DNA of 7,815 nt from Oscillospiraceae bacterium (GCA_017458025.1 JAFTGG010000041.1:1-7815), one strand, 5' to 3'; positions 1-6,343 are shown, counted from the stretch's first letter. Translations and numbers: made by a program. The notes: generated from the sequence alone by a model not told the origin.

Positions 1-294
1 CGCGAGATCGGCATCCGCCGCGCCATCGGCGCGGAGCGCGGCTCTATCGTGACGCAGTTCCTTGTCGAGGCGGCGATGATCTGCGGCATCGGCGGCGTCA
101 TCGGCATCGCCATCGGCTACGGCGGCACGCACCTCGCGGGCAGGCTGCTGTTTGACGGCATGTCGCTGTATCCGTCGCCGCGGATCACGCTGGGCGCGTT
201 TGCGTTCTCGGTGTCGCTCGGCATCATCTTCGGCATGTACCCCGCCATCAAGGCGTCCGGCCTGCAGCCGGTGGTCGCGCTGAGGGCGGAATGA
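1..294 (+). CDS. ABC transporter permease, MacB/FtsX type (C-terminal end only)
   Basis: The frame is open from the first base and ends at TGA 292-294, giving the last 97 residues of a protein whose start lies outside the window. It opens with REIGIRRAIGA, the cytoplasmic coupling motif typical of MacB/FtsX-family permeases. A hydrophobic, glycine-rich helix follows (about residues 21-45), then a loop, a second membrane helix (about 63-80), and the typical ending MYPAIKAS...QPVVALRAE. By family knowledge such permeases pair with a LolD/MacB-type ATPase and drive export or mechanotransmission at the cytoplasmic membrane. The ATPase and any accessory protein would lie upstream. The SLH gene begins about 107 bases downstream on the same strand with no obvious terminator between, so read-through is possible. 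The substrate is unknown. Confidence 0.9.
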   Translation, partial: REIGIRRAIGAERGSIVTQFLVEAAMICGIGGVIGIAIGYGGTHLAGRLLFDGMSLYPSPRITLGAFAFSVSLGIIFGMYPAIKASGLQPVVALRAE

Positions 295-362
295 TCCCGC
301 GGACCGTTCCATAAATGCTGAATTTTTCCGCCGCTTACACGGCAACCGAAAACACATGGCAC

Positions 363-387
363 GATCGCGTTCCGACAGGGCGCGATC
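363..387 (+). promoter_or_regulatory. Short perfect hairpin just upstream of the SLH gene ribosome binding site
   Basis: GATCGCG (363-369) and CGCGATC (381-387) form a 7-bp perfect stem around an 11-nt loop. The stem ends 3 bases before the GGGAGG Shine-Dalgarno at 391-396. It has no T-run, so it is not an intrinsic terminator. It could stabilise the mRNA 5' end or modulate ribosome access, but chance is a real alternative in GC-rich DNA. No convincing -35/-10 pair is visible in the 295-401 gap. Confidence 0.3.
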
Positions 388-401
388 ATCGGGAGGCTCT
401 T

Positions 402-2516
402 ATGAAACATAAAATCTTATCGCTTCTGCTCGTTTTGACGCTGACGCTGCCGCTCGCGCCCCCGGCGCTTGCGCTGGGCAGCTTTGCCGACGTGTCGGAC
501 GCCGCCACGGCGCGAAACGTCGAAGTGCTGCAGCTGATGGGCGTCATCAACGGCGACGGCGGCTCATTCCGCCCGCACGATAGGCTGACGCGCGCCGAAT
601 TTTGCAAGATGGCGGTCGAGCTGCAGGGCCGCGGCGATCAGGTCGTGCGCTACCGCAGCCGCACGGTGTTTCCGGACGTGCGCGCGTCGCATTGGGCGGC
701 GGGCTATATCAATCTGGCGACGGCGGCAGATAAGGACGCGCCGCAGCTAATCCACGGCAATCCGGACGGCACCTTCGCGCCCGACCGCAACATCAGTTAC
801 GGCGAGGCTGTCACGGTGCTGGTGCGCGCCCTCGGCTACACGGATCAGGACACCGGCGGCATCTGGCCGGACGGCTACGTCGCGCTCGCCGGCGAGGCGG
901 GCATGACCAAGGGCTTGACGCTGTCCGGCAACGCGCCGATCACGCGCGCGCAGGCGGCGCAGCTATTTGTCAACGCGCTGACGGCGAAAAACGGCGAGGG
1001 CGTGACACTGCTCGCGAAGCTGGGCTACGCCGTGGCGGCGGCGGAGACGACGCTCTATTCCGTCGACGCGGCGAACGGCAAGCTCCGCACATCGGGCGGC
1101 GAGGTCAAGATGGCGAACCCGATGGCAAGCACCGCGCTCAACGGGCTCAAGGGCCACGTCGTCACGAAGAACGACGAGGCGGTCACGTTCCTGCCGGTGA
1201 CGAACGCGTCGGGCGGCGCGGTGAGCGACGCGGCGATCATTGTCGCGGCGGACGGCTCGACAGCGGGGATCGACGCGCTGACCGGCGGCGCGGCAAACTA
1301 TACGATTTATCGCAACGGCGTCCGCGCCTCGAAAAACGCGCTCAAGAAAAACGACGTTTTGACCTACAACGCCGCGAACAATATCGTCCAGGCGTGCGAC
1401 ACGCGCGTCGCGGTCTATTATGAGAACTGCACGCCCACGCCGGGCGCGGCGACAGCCATCGAGGCGCTTGGCGGCACGAGCTTTTCCGTGTTGCCGACGG
1501 CGCAGCAGAGCCTCGCGCGGTTCAGGCCGGGACAGACGATGGTGATCCTGCTGACGGCGGACGGGCAGGTGGCGGGAGCGGTCGAGAACGGCACGGTCGG
1601 GGCGCAGGGGAATGCGTTCGGCTATGTGAACGGCAGCGGCGCGGTGAGCCTGATTTGCGGCGGCAATCTGATCCCGCTGAAATGCTCCGGCGCCGGCAGC
1701 GAGGGGAAGGCCGTCCGCATCGCGCAAAACAGCAAGACGGGCGTTTACGTCACCGCGCAGACGAGCGGCGTGACCGACGCGCTCGACTTGGCGTCGCGCA
1801 CGCTCGGCGCGCGGAAGCTGGCCGACAACGTGTTGGTGTTCAAGGACGGCGAACAGACGAGTCTGGAAGCGCTCGGCGTTTCGCGCGTGGAGCGGAACGA
1901 GATCAGCTATGTGGGCACGAACAGCGCCGGCGAGGTGACGATGCTCGTGCTGGGCGTGAACACCGGCAGGGAGATCGTCGGCCGCGTCATTGTCAGCGTG
2001 GCGGACGGCCAATGGGTCTGGAACGCCGGTAAGGGCGCAAACGAGCCGAAAGTTTCAGGTGTAAACGGCTCTTACGTCATGGAGGACGGCGAAACCTATT
2101 GGGAATGGAAGCCGGGCCACGGCTCCTACGCGCCGAAGACGAGTGAAAACGGCCATTACACGCAGATCAGGAGCATCACGATCGACTGCGGCGCGAACGG
2201 GAAGTACGGCCCCTTTGCCTCGACCTTTTCCGTGGATACGGGGGATATTGTCTCCGCCGAGCTCAACGCGGCGCGGACGACGTTTATCAATATGGCGCGT
2301 CTTGACAAGCTCGGCGACGTCCCTGCCTCGGCGTGGGTCGGAAGGACGGCCGTCAATTACGGCGGCAGAACCTACACGGTGCCGTCGAGCGTGCTGTGCT
2401 GGAACCGCAACAACGGGACGTGGTTCGACAAGCTGGAAACGGCGCTCGACTACGGCGGAAAGCGGGACATTTATGTCAAGGACGGCGTGGTGCGCGTGAT
2501 CGAGATCAGAGCTTAA
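402..2516 (+). CDS. SLH-domain surface protein, secreted
   Basis: A 704-residue protein. The start at 402 is chosen because GGGAGG lies 5 bases upstream and the product then opens with a clean signal peptide: MKHK, a leucine-rich core, and an ALA cleavage site after about residue 24. An in-frame ATG at 315 has no Shine-Dalgarno and would bury that signal. Three SLH domains follow: about 27-72 (FADV...LTRAEF), 88-145 (FPDV...HWAAGYI...ISYGEA...VRALGY) and 155-192 (ITRAQAAQLFVNAL). SLH domains bind pyruvylated secondary cell-wall polymer, so this protein is expected on the outer face of the wall. TRAE is intact only in the first; the second reads SYGE and the third TRAQ. The remaining 500 or so residues look beta-rich, with no catalytic motif I recognise. 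Residues 537-590 hold two copies of a W-x-W repeat. The ligand or activity is unknown. Confidence 0.9.
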   Translation: MKHKILSLLLVLTLTLPLAPPALALGSFADVSDAATARNVEVLQLMGVINGDGGSFRPHDRLTRAEFCKMAVELQGRGDQVVRYRSRTVFPDVRASHWAAGYINLATAADKDAPQLIHGNPDGTFAPDRNISYGEAVTVLVRALGYTDQDTGGIWPDGYVALAGEAGMTKGLTLSGNAPITRAQAAQLFVNALTAKNGEGVTLLAKLGYAVAAAETTLYSVDAANGKLRTSGGEVKMANPMASTALNGLKGHVVTKNDEAVTFLPVTNASGGAVSDAAIIVAADGSTAGIDALTGGAANYTIYRNGVRASKNALKKNDVLTYNAANNIVQACDTRVAVYYENCTPTPGAATAIEALGGTSFSVLPTAQQSLARFRPGQTMVILLTADGQVAGAVENGTVGAQGNAFGYVNGSGAVSLICGGNLIPLKCSGAGSEGKAVRIAQNSKTGVYVTAQTSGVTDALDLASRTLGARKLADNVLVFKDGEQTSLEALGVSRVERNEISYVGTNSAGEVTMLVLGVNTGREIVGRVIVSVADGQWVWNAGKGANEPKVSGVNGSYVMEDGETYWEWKPGHGSYAPKTSENGHYTQIRSITIDCGANGKYGPFASTFSVDTGDIVSAELNAARTTFINMARLDKLGDVPASAWVGRTAVNYGGRTYTVPSSVLCWNRNNGTWFDKLETALDYGGKRDIYVKDGVVRVIEIRA
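2010..2183 (+). repeat. Two tandem W-x-W repeats inside the SLH protein
   Basis: The encoded units begin QWVWNAGKG (from 2010) and YWEWKPGHG (from 2097), 29 residues apart. They share W-x-W, G-x-G, P-K, S and, after a one-residue gap, N-G-x-Y. About ten positions are identical in the aligned core of some 23 residues. This looks like an internal protein duplication that has diverged. The aromatic-rich pattern could be a small binding module, but I do not recognise the family. Confidence 0.5.
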
Positions 2517-2521
2517 CGTTT

Positions 2522-2619
2522 TTTAAGGCAATACCGCATCATTCTGGTGCGCAGATTACGCAGCCGGAAATGTCGGCAAAGCAAGATGCGTGTCATGAAT
2601 TGTGCGGTATTGCCTTAAA
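2522..2619 (+). mobile_element. MITE-like element with 17-bp perfect terminal inverted repeats
   Basis: TTTAAGGCAATACCGCA (2522-2538) is repeated exactly as its reverse complement at 2603-2619. Beyond the perfect 17 bp the arms stay partly similar (ATTC at 2541-2544 against GAAT at 2597-2600, and CGCA against TGCG further in), so the terminal repeat is longer but imperfect. The 98-bp unit has no credible gene, which fits a non-autonomous miniature element moved by a transposase encoded elsewhere. The ends are TTAA-type; a TTAA or TA target duplication absorbed into the repeat is possible but unproven. It starts 5 bases after the SLH stop codon and ends 5 bases before the next -35 box. As RNA it could fold into a long stem and may act as the end of the SLH transcript, since no other terminator is present there. 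The transposase family is not assigned. Confidence 0.6.
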
Positions 2620-2624
2620 TAGTG

Positions 2625-2653
2625 TTGCATTTTTGCCGGACATCGCTTATAAT
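2625..2653 (+). promoter_or_regulatory. Sigma-A promoter for the 86-aa gene
   Basis: A perfect TATAAT lies at 2648-2653. Exactly 17 bp upstream is TTGCAT (2625-2630), which keeps the TTG of the -35 consensus but only 3 of 6 positions. Transcription would begin near 2660, giving a very short leader of about 17 nt that is nearly all ribosome binding site (GAAGGAGGG, 2661-2669). Confidence 0.7.
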
Positions 2654-2676
2654 AGACGGCGAAGGAGGGCGACACT

Positions 2677-2937
2677 ATGGAATTGGAACCGATTTTTGCC
2701 GAAGCGATGCTCGATGAGGTGCAGGAGCTTCTCGAGGAGATGCTGGAGCTTGCGCAGCGTTCGATCGAGAACGACTGCACGGATGAAGAACGCGACGACC
2801 TGCAGCGCCAGCTCGTGACCTTGCGTGAGCGGATCGACGGGACCGTCGACGCCTACGACAGAATGGGCGACTACCGCGAAGCGCTCTACGCCGCGTGGAA
2901 GGCGTCGAACGACATCGTCAATTCGATGCGTAGCTGA
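2677..2937 (+). CDS. Small acidic helical protein, flagellin-like segment, function unknown
   Basis: An 86-residue protein starting at ATG 2677, with GAAGGAGGG ending 7 bases upstream, its own promoter before it and a strong terminator after it, so it is a convincing monocistronic gene. It has no signal peptide or membrane segment. The N-terminal half is strongly acidic and reads as amphipathic helix (repeated LLEEMLEL-type heptads). Residues about 22-54 (LELAQRSIEND...TDEERDDLQRQL...LRERID) resemble the N-terminal D1 helix region of flagellins, which has ELA-x-Q...NGT...DR...LQ-E...L-EID. The filament-forming ends of flagellin are absent. The C-terminal part (YDRMGDYREALYAAWKASNDIV) is another predicted helix. 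It could be a coiled-coil regulatory or structural protein; the flagellin likeness may be convergent. I do not recognise a named family. Confidence 0.75.
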   Translation: MELEPIFAEAMLDEVQELLEEMLELAQRSIENDCTDEERDDLQRQLVTLRERIDGTVDAYDRMGDYREALYAAWKASNDIVNSMRS

Positions 2938-2941
2938 ATAG

Positions 2942-2977
2942 AAAAAATCCCGCCGGATTTTTCCGGCGGGATTTTTT
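2942..2977. terminator. Bidirectional Rho-independent terminator
   Basis: TCCCGCCGGA (2948-2957) pairs perfectly with TCCGGCGGGA (2962-2971) around a TTTT loop. The stem is extended by A6 (2942-2947) against T6 (2972-2977), so each strand shows a GC-rich stem followed by a T-run. It sits 4 bases after the stop of the 86-aa gene on + and 10 bases after the stop of the basic membrane protein gene on -, so it ends both convergent transcripts. Confidence 0.95.
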
Positions 2978-2987
2978 GCACGGTGCG

Positions 2988-3317
2988 CTATTTTTTGATC
3001 TCATAGGGCATATCAAGCGGGTTCTTGCGATCCATCTTGTCATAATGCTTGACCAGAAACGGCTCGACCACATAGTACATCAGCTTGCCGTCGAGGTCGA
3101 AGAAGAACACGGCGAACAGCGCGGCGTAGAGCGCGGCGAGGAGGGCGAAGATCTTACCGAAGACCTTCAACACCTTGCAGCCGGCGCCGCGCTTTTTCGT
3201 GCTGCGCTTGGCGGAGGAACGGGCGGCGACGCGCTTCTGGATCTTCTGGGCCTTCTTCAGCCTTTTCAGCTTCCGGCTCTCTTTTCGGACGGCTTTGTCC
3301 AGCATTGTCTTTTTCAT
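2988..3317 (-). CDS. Small basic single-pass membrane protein, last gene of the dehydratase operon
   Basis: A 109-residue protein. The start ATG (3317-3315) is preceded by TAAGGAGG (3333-3326) at 8-base spacing, and the stop codon of the large dehydratase subunit is the first triplet of that ribosome binding site, so the two genes are tightly linked. Residues 1-43 are extremely basic, with 20 Lys/Arg and no hydrophobic stretch. Residues about 52-73 form one hydrophobic helix (VFGKIFALLAALYAALFAVFFF). A short polar tail follows, ending in MPYEIKK. By the positive-inside rule the basic arm should be cytoplasmic and the tail outside. No cysteine cluster or known domain is visible. It could anchor a partner at the membrane or bind nucleic acid or acidic lipid; the operon position suggests a link to the dehydratase but does not prove it. 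Function unknown. Confidence 0.85.
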   Translation of the reverse strand: MKKTMLDKAVRKESRKLKRLKKAQKIQKRVAARSSAKRSTKKRGAGCKVLKVFGKIFALLAALYAALFAVFFFDLDGKLMYYVVEPFLVKHYDKMDRKNPLDMPYEIKK

Positions 3318-3330
3318 CTGTTCTGCCTCC

Positions 3331-5037
3331 TTACCAGCTCATGTCGTCGTCAAATTCGAGCAGCGACGGATCAAGCGGTTCTTCCTTCATAACGGTGCTC
3401 ATGTAGTCGTTGATGATGCGGCGGATCTCGCCGCGGGAGACCGTGCGCTTGTCGGGCAGCGCGTGCGGCATCCAGATGGCGTGGATGTTGCGCTTGCGGA
3501 ACTCGTCCTCAAAGAGGCCAACGACGCCCTGCATGCCCTTGCACTGGAGCTGGTCGTACATCATGACCATGTCGCAGTTGAAGCGCTCCATGTTCTCCCA
3601 CAGCTCGAAGATGTGGTGCATACCGCCGACCGCCATACGGCGCATGGGCGCCCACTCATGATACCGCGCCATGTCCATGACGGTGTTATCGAGATTGTCG
3701 GTGCGGATCGTCATGTCGAACATCAGCGAGTCCATATTGATAATCGTGTTGAGGCCCCAGCAGTTGTACGCCCAGGTGCACCAATTGGAGTAGTACAGCG
3801 GCGCGCACGACCATGCGATCACGCGGTGGCGGGTCTTGGGGAAGGTGTCGATCTTTTTCTCGACACACTTGGTGAGGATTTTGCTGACCTTCTTATCGGT
3901 GTCGTGCCAGATGAAGTGCTCGCCGTACTGCGACTGATAGATGCGGTACAGCGCCTGCGCGACGCCGTTGATGGGGTAGTGGTTGGTCTTGGCGGCGACG
4001 TCCCACTTCTCCCACTCGAAGCGCTGCAGCTCATTCTGCTTCTCAAGGTTCTCGTTGAGTAGCTGCAAATTAAACGGCGCGCCGGTCTGCTCCTCGATGA
4101 ACTTCCAGCACTCGCGGATCTCGTTGGCGCAATGCTCCTGAACAAGCGGGTCGTCGAACTGCATCGGCTGCGGCATGGCGAACAGCGGGCCCTTGAAGAA
4201 CCAATCCTGAATAGCGGTGGAAGCGACCGAGCCGTCGCACGCCTCGTTGGACGAGACCATGAACGGCGCGAAGTCGGGCATGTCGTCGAGAACAAACAAG
4301 CCGGCCTCCGCCTGGCACATCGGGCACGGGTCGCCCGGCAGGCCGATGGACTGCGCCGCGTCGATGTAGTTGAGCACGGTGTGGTTGTTGACGTGGCAGG
4401 TGACGAAGTAGGGGATCATCTCCAGCGGAATATGCTTGTATTTATCCGCCCACGGATAGAAGATGCCGCCCCAGACAGTCTCCTTGTGCGCCATCGCGTG
4501 GTGCCACGCGTCGTTGTGTGCGCCGTTGCGGAGGTTGCCGTCCGCCTCGAACATGTTCATGAATTGGTTGATGGTCACGCAGGTCATCGCGCGATAATGC
4601 CACGCGGACGCGCGCAGCGCCTCTCCGCGCAGGCCTTCGAGGCCGCGGTCGAACCAATGGAGCACCGGCAGATACGTCTGACCCATCCAGCGATAGCGCC
4701 ACAGGCCCTTGGCGAACGTGATGGGATCGCCGAACTTCATGATGTCCATGACCATGTTGGCGTAGTTGTACAGCCAGATCATGTGGAAGTAGTAGAACGT
4801 GTCCTTCACGCCGCGCCACTCGCGGTGCTTATAAAGACCGGTCTTGTCGAGGTACAGGTCGCCGAGACGGCGCTCGCCGTGGGGCTTGCCGTACCAGAAG
4901 TCATGGGCGGCTTTCTTCGCTTCTGCGGCGTTTTTCGGGAGCTTGACGTCCCGCGGATCGGGGAACAGGCCGGCGAATGCCTTGAGCTTGCCGGTGAGGT
5001 CGGATGGCTTGGGCAGCTTGATATCAGGTAATTTCAT
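3331..5037 (-). CDS. 2-hydroxyacyl-CoA dehydratase-family protein, large subunit (HgdA/HadB-like) with N-terminal extension
   Basis: A 568-residue protein. AGGAGG (5052-5047) lies 9 bases before ATG, inside the end of the upstream gene, and the upstream stop and this start are one base apart (TGA-G-ATG), indicating translational coupling. The conserved core includes DPCPMCQAEAG (Cys238, Cys241), SSNEACDGSVAS (Cys267) and the C-terminal YDQLQCKGMQG (Cys499), followed by the family-typical ending around SRGEIRRIINDY. Cys238, Cys267 and Cys499 are spaced much like the three [4Fe-4S] ligands of HadB-type subunits. In the family, an ATP-dependent activator injects one electron and the alpha/beta enzyme removes water from a (R)-2-hydroxyacyl-CoA through a ketyl radical. 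The first ligand comes about 150 residues later than in HadB, so the N-terminus, with three KLP motifs (residues 2-34), is an addition. Benzoyl-CoA reductase-like chemistry is an alternative. The substrate is not determinable. Confidence 0.88.
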   Translation of the reverse strand: MKLPDIKLPKPSDLTGKLKAFAGLFPDPRDVKLPKNAAEAKKAAHDFWYGKPHGERRLGDLYLDKTGLYKHREWRGVKDTFYYFHMIWLYNYANMVMDIMKFGDPITFAKGLWRYRWMGQTYLPVLHWFDRGLEGLRGEALRASAWHYRAMTCVTINQFMNMFEADGNLRNGAHNDAWHHAMAHKETVWGGIFYPWADKYKHIPLEMIPYFVTCHVNNHTVLNYIDAAQSIGLPGDPCPMCQAEAGLFVLDDMPDFAPFMVSSNEACDGSVASTAIQDWFFKGPLFAMPQPMQFDDPLVQEHCANEIRECWKFIEEQTGAPFNLQLLNENLEKQNELQRFEWEKWDVAAKTNHYPINGVAQALYRIYQSQYGEHFIWHDTDKKVSKILTKCVEKKIDTFPKTRHRVIAWSCAPLYYSNWCTWAYNCWGLNTIINMDSLMFDMTIRTDNLDNTVMDMARYHEWAPMRRMAVGGMHHIFELWENMERFNCDMVMMYDQLQCKGMQGVVGLFEDEFRKRNIHAIWMPHALPDKRTVSRGEIRRIINDYMSTVMKEEPLDPSLLEFDDDMSW

Positions 5038-5038
5038 C

Positions 5039-6226
5039 TCACTTCGCCTCCTGTAGCTTTTTGATCTCGACGCTCTCCACGAACGCCTGGAAGCGCGTGC
5101 GCAGTTGGCCGGTGGAGGCGTTGACGTATTCCTTCTCGATGGAGCAGGTCGGGATACCGTAGTCGCGCGGCAGAATCAGCGCGTCCATCGTGCGCTCGTA
5201 GCTCCAATACTCGCAGAACTTGTTCGACGCGACGATCAGGCCGTCCGCGTTGTAGTCTTTCACGACGTCGGCTAAGTACTTCTTGCGGCCGCGCATCTGC
5301 TCACGCGGCATGAAGCGCGGGCAGTAGCTGCCGTCGAGGTGGTGGCGCGCGATGGCGTCGAGCGGGCTTTGGCCCTCCTTGACGTCGATCTGCTCGCGCC
5401 CGGGCAGCGTGCCGTAGCAGTAGCGGTCGGCGACGACCATCGCGCCGCAGCTTTCGATGAGCTTGGTGAACTCCGGATCGTCGTTCTCCGCGCCCGCCAG
5501 CACGACGCGGCAGCGGAACGGGAACGCCGGCTCCGGCTCGCGGGTCTTGAGCTCCTCCGCCGTTTCGCGCAGGTACGGAAGAATGAGATACTTCGGACAT
5601 GTGAGGCTCACAAGCTGGATAACGTGGAACTCATAGCCTGTGATGGGCGGGTTGTCCAGCTTGCGGTAGTTGCCGATCTCGGTGATGATGCGGCAGACCT
5701 CATTGTGCTCCTCGATCGCCTTCATCAGCGCCTCGTCGGAGGTGTCGATGCCGAACTTCTCGCTCAGCTCGTCCAGCACGTGCGCCTGAAGCTGCTTGCG
5801 GAAGTGCTCCACGCTGTTCTCGTTCGTTTTAAAAGGCACGTCCGTAAACGTCACAAAAAAGTCGGGGTTCTTAATGATGTCCATGCGATCCAGATGCTCC
5901 TGGAAGCGGCAGGTGACCGTGCAGGTCTCGGTCGCCATCTGCGCGTCGAGGAAGTTGAAGCCGCCCTCGAGCGCGCGTTCGAGAAGCGCGCGGCCGTAGT
6001 GGCAGGTGCGGTTCGACATGTAGTAGGTCGCCATGTCGGGCGAACCGCTGCGCGGCGCGCGCAGGCGGACGCTGAAGCAGCCGGGCAGGTCGAGCAGGAC
6101 CTCGGGCATGAAGTAGCAGGTGTAGCCCAGCGCCTTCTTGCCTTCGCTCTTCGCCTGCTTGACGAGCTCGTTGTTCGCCTCCTGCAGCAGGTTCTCGAAG
6201 AAAATCAGATGCTTGAGATCTCTCAT
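5039..6226 (-). CDS. 2-hydroxyacyl-CoA dehydratase-family protein, small subunit (HgdB/HadC/BcrC-like)
   Basis: A 395-residue protein. The start at 6226 (MRDLKHLIFF) is chosen over an in-frame ATG at 6343 because it follows a G6 run at 8-base spacing and because the promoter at 6343-6315 overlaps the longer reading. Family landmarks in order are GYTCYFMPEVLLDLPGC...VRL (34-55), SNRTCHYGRALLERAL (Cys75), ETCTVTC (Cys102, Cys106), ASNKFCEYW (Cys338), IPTCSIEKEY and the typical tail GQLRTRFQAFVES. Cys75, Cys102 and Cys338 fit the usual [4Fe-4S] ligands. The residue after Cys102 is Thr where relatives usually have Asp, and a second cysteine follows four residues on. It should pair with the large subunit encoded immediately downstream. 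The activator ATPase (HgdC type), CoA transferase and acyl-CoA dehydrogenase often found with such genes are absent from the window. Cytoplasmic and probably oxygen-sensitive. Confidence 0.88.
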   Translation of the reverse strand: MRDLKHLIFFENLLQEANNELVKQAKSEGKKALGYTCYFMPEVLLDLPGCFSVRLRAPRSGSPDMATYYMSNRTCHYGRALLERALEGGFNFLDAQMATETCTVTCRFQEHLDRMDIIKNPDFFVTFTDVPFKTNENSVEHFRKQLQAHVLDELSEKFGIDTSDEALMKAIEEHNEVCRIITEIGNYRKLDNPPITGYEFHVIQLVSLTCPKYLILPYLRETAEELKTREPEPAFPFRCRVVLAGAENDDPEFTKLIESCGAMVVADRYCYGTLPGREQIDVKEGQSPLDAIARHHLDGSYCPRFMPREQMRGRKKYLADVVKDYNADGLIVASNKFCEYWSYERTMDALILPRDYGIPTCSIEKEYVNASTGQLRTRFQAFVESVEIKKLQEAK

Positions 6227-6240
6227 ATGGTTTTCCCCCC

Positions 6241-6285
6241 AAAAAAAGTGGTCTCGTGTTTCGGTGCGGCGCGCGCCGGACGACC
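6241..6285 (-). promoter_or_regulatory. Possible leader hairpin with T7 run (attenuator-like)
   Basis: In the roughly 80-nt leader of the dehydratase operon, GGTCGT (6285-6280) can pair with ACG-AG-ACC (6257-6250, two-base bulge). This encloses the 12-bp palindrome CGGCGCGCGCCG (6278-6267). Two bases later comes T7 (6247-6241). A GC-rich structure followed by a T-run before the start codon is the layout of an attenuator, but the outer stem is short and bulged and I see no clear antiterminator. The T7 runs directly into the G6 used as ribosome binding site. Confidence 0.3.
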
Positions 6286-6314
6286 CTGACGCTCGCTTTC
6301 CCCACATTATGATA

Positions 6315-6343
6315 AGCATAACAGATTTTTTGGGGTGCGTCAA
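6315..6343 (-). promoter_or_regulatory. Sigma-A promoter of the dehydratase operon (extended -10)
   Basis: Read on the - strand, TTGACG (6343-6338; 5 of 6 consensus) is followed after exactly 17 bp by TATGCT (6320-6315; 4 of 6). TG sits at the extended -10 position (TGT before TATGCT). Transcription should start near 6308 and leave a leader of about 80 nt before the small-subunit gene. The promoter lies downstream of the DUF554 gene terminator, so the dehydratase operon appears to be an independent unit. Confidence 0.8.

Noticed and set aside
330..352. Possible terminator after the ABC permease gene (GCCG/CGGC with flanking T and A runs)
   Set aside because: The stem is only 4 bp with unpaired bases before the A/T arms, and no T-run follows on the + strand.
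315..401. Upstream ATG that would lengthen the SLH protein by 29 residues
   Set aside because: It has no Shine-Dalgarno, and the extension would place polar sequence before an otherwise perfect signal peptide. The ATG at 402 has GGGAGG.
963..2012. Long open frame (349 codons) on the - strand within the SLH gene
   Set aside because: Its product is an Arg/Ala/His-rich low-complexity sequence typical of the antisense of GC-rich coding DNA. It has no family motif, and the + strand reading has clear SLH domains.
2556..2780. 74-codon - strand frame and a 161-codon + strand frame crossing the MITE-like element
   Set aside because: Both run through the inverted repeat and the promoter into the wrong frame of neighbouring genes, and neither has a plausible ribosome binding site or domain.
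3175..5031. Open frames of 295 and 299 codons on the + strand opposite the large dehydratase subunit
   Set aside because: They are His/Val/Ala/Arg-rich shadows with no recognisable domains. The - strand protein carries conserved cysteine motifs throughout.
5339..6289. Open frame of 316 codons on the + strand opposite the small dehydratase subunit
   Set aside because: Low-complexity antisense reading without motifs; it also runs over the opposite-strand leader of a convincing gene.
6227..6343. Upstream ATG that would lengthen the small dehydratase subunit by 39 residues
   Set aside because: The extra codons overlap the -35 and -10 elements of the likely promoter, and the family N-terminus fits the ATG at 6226.
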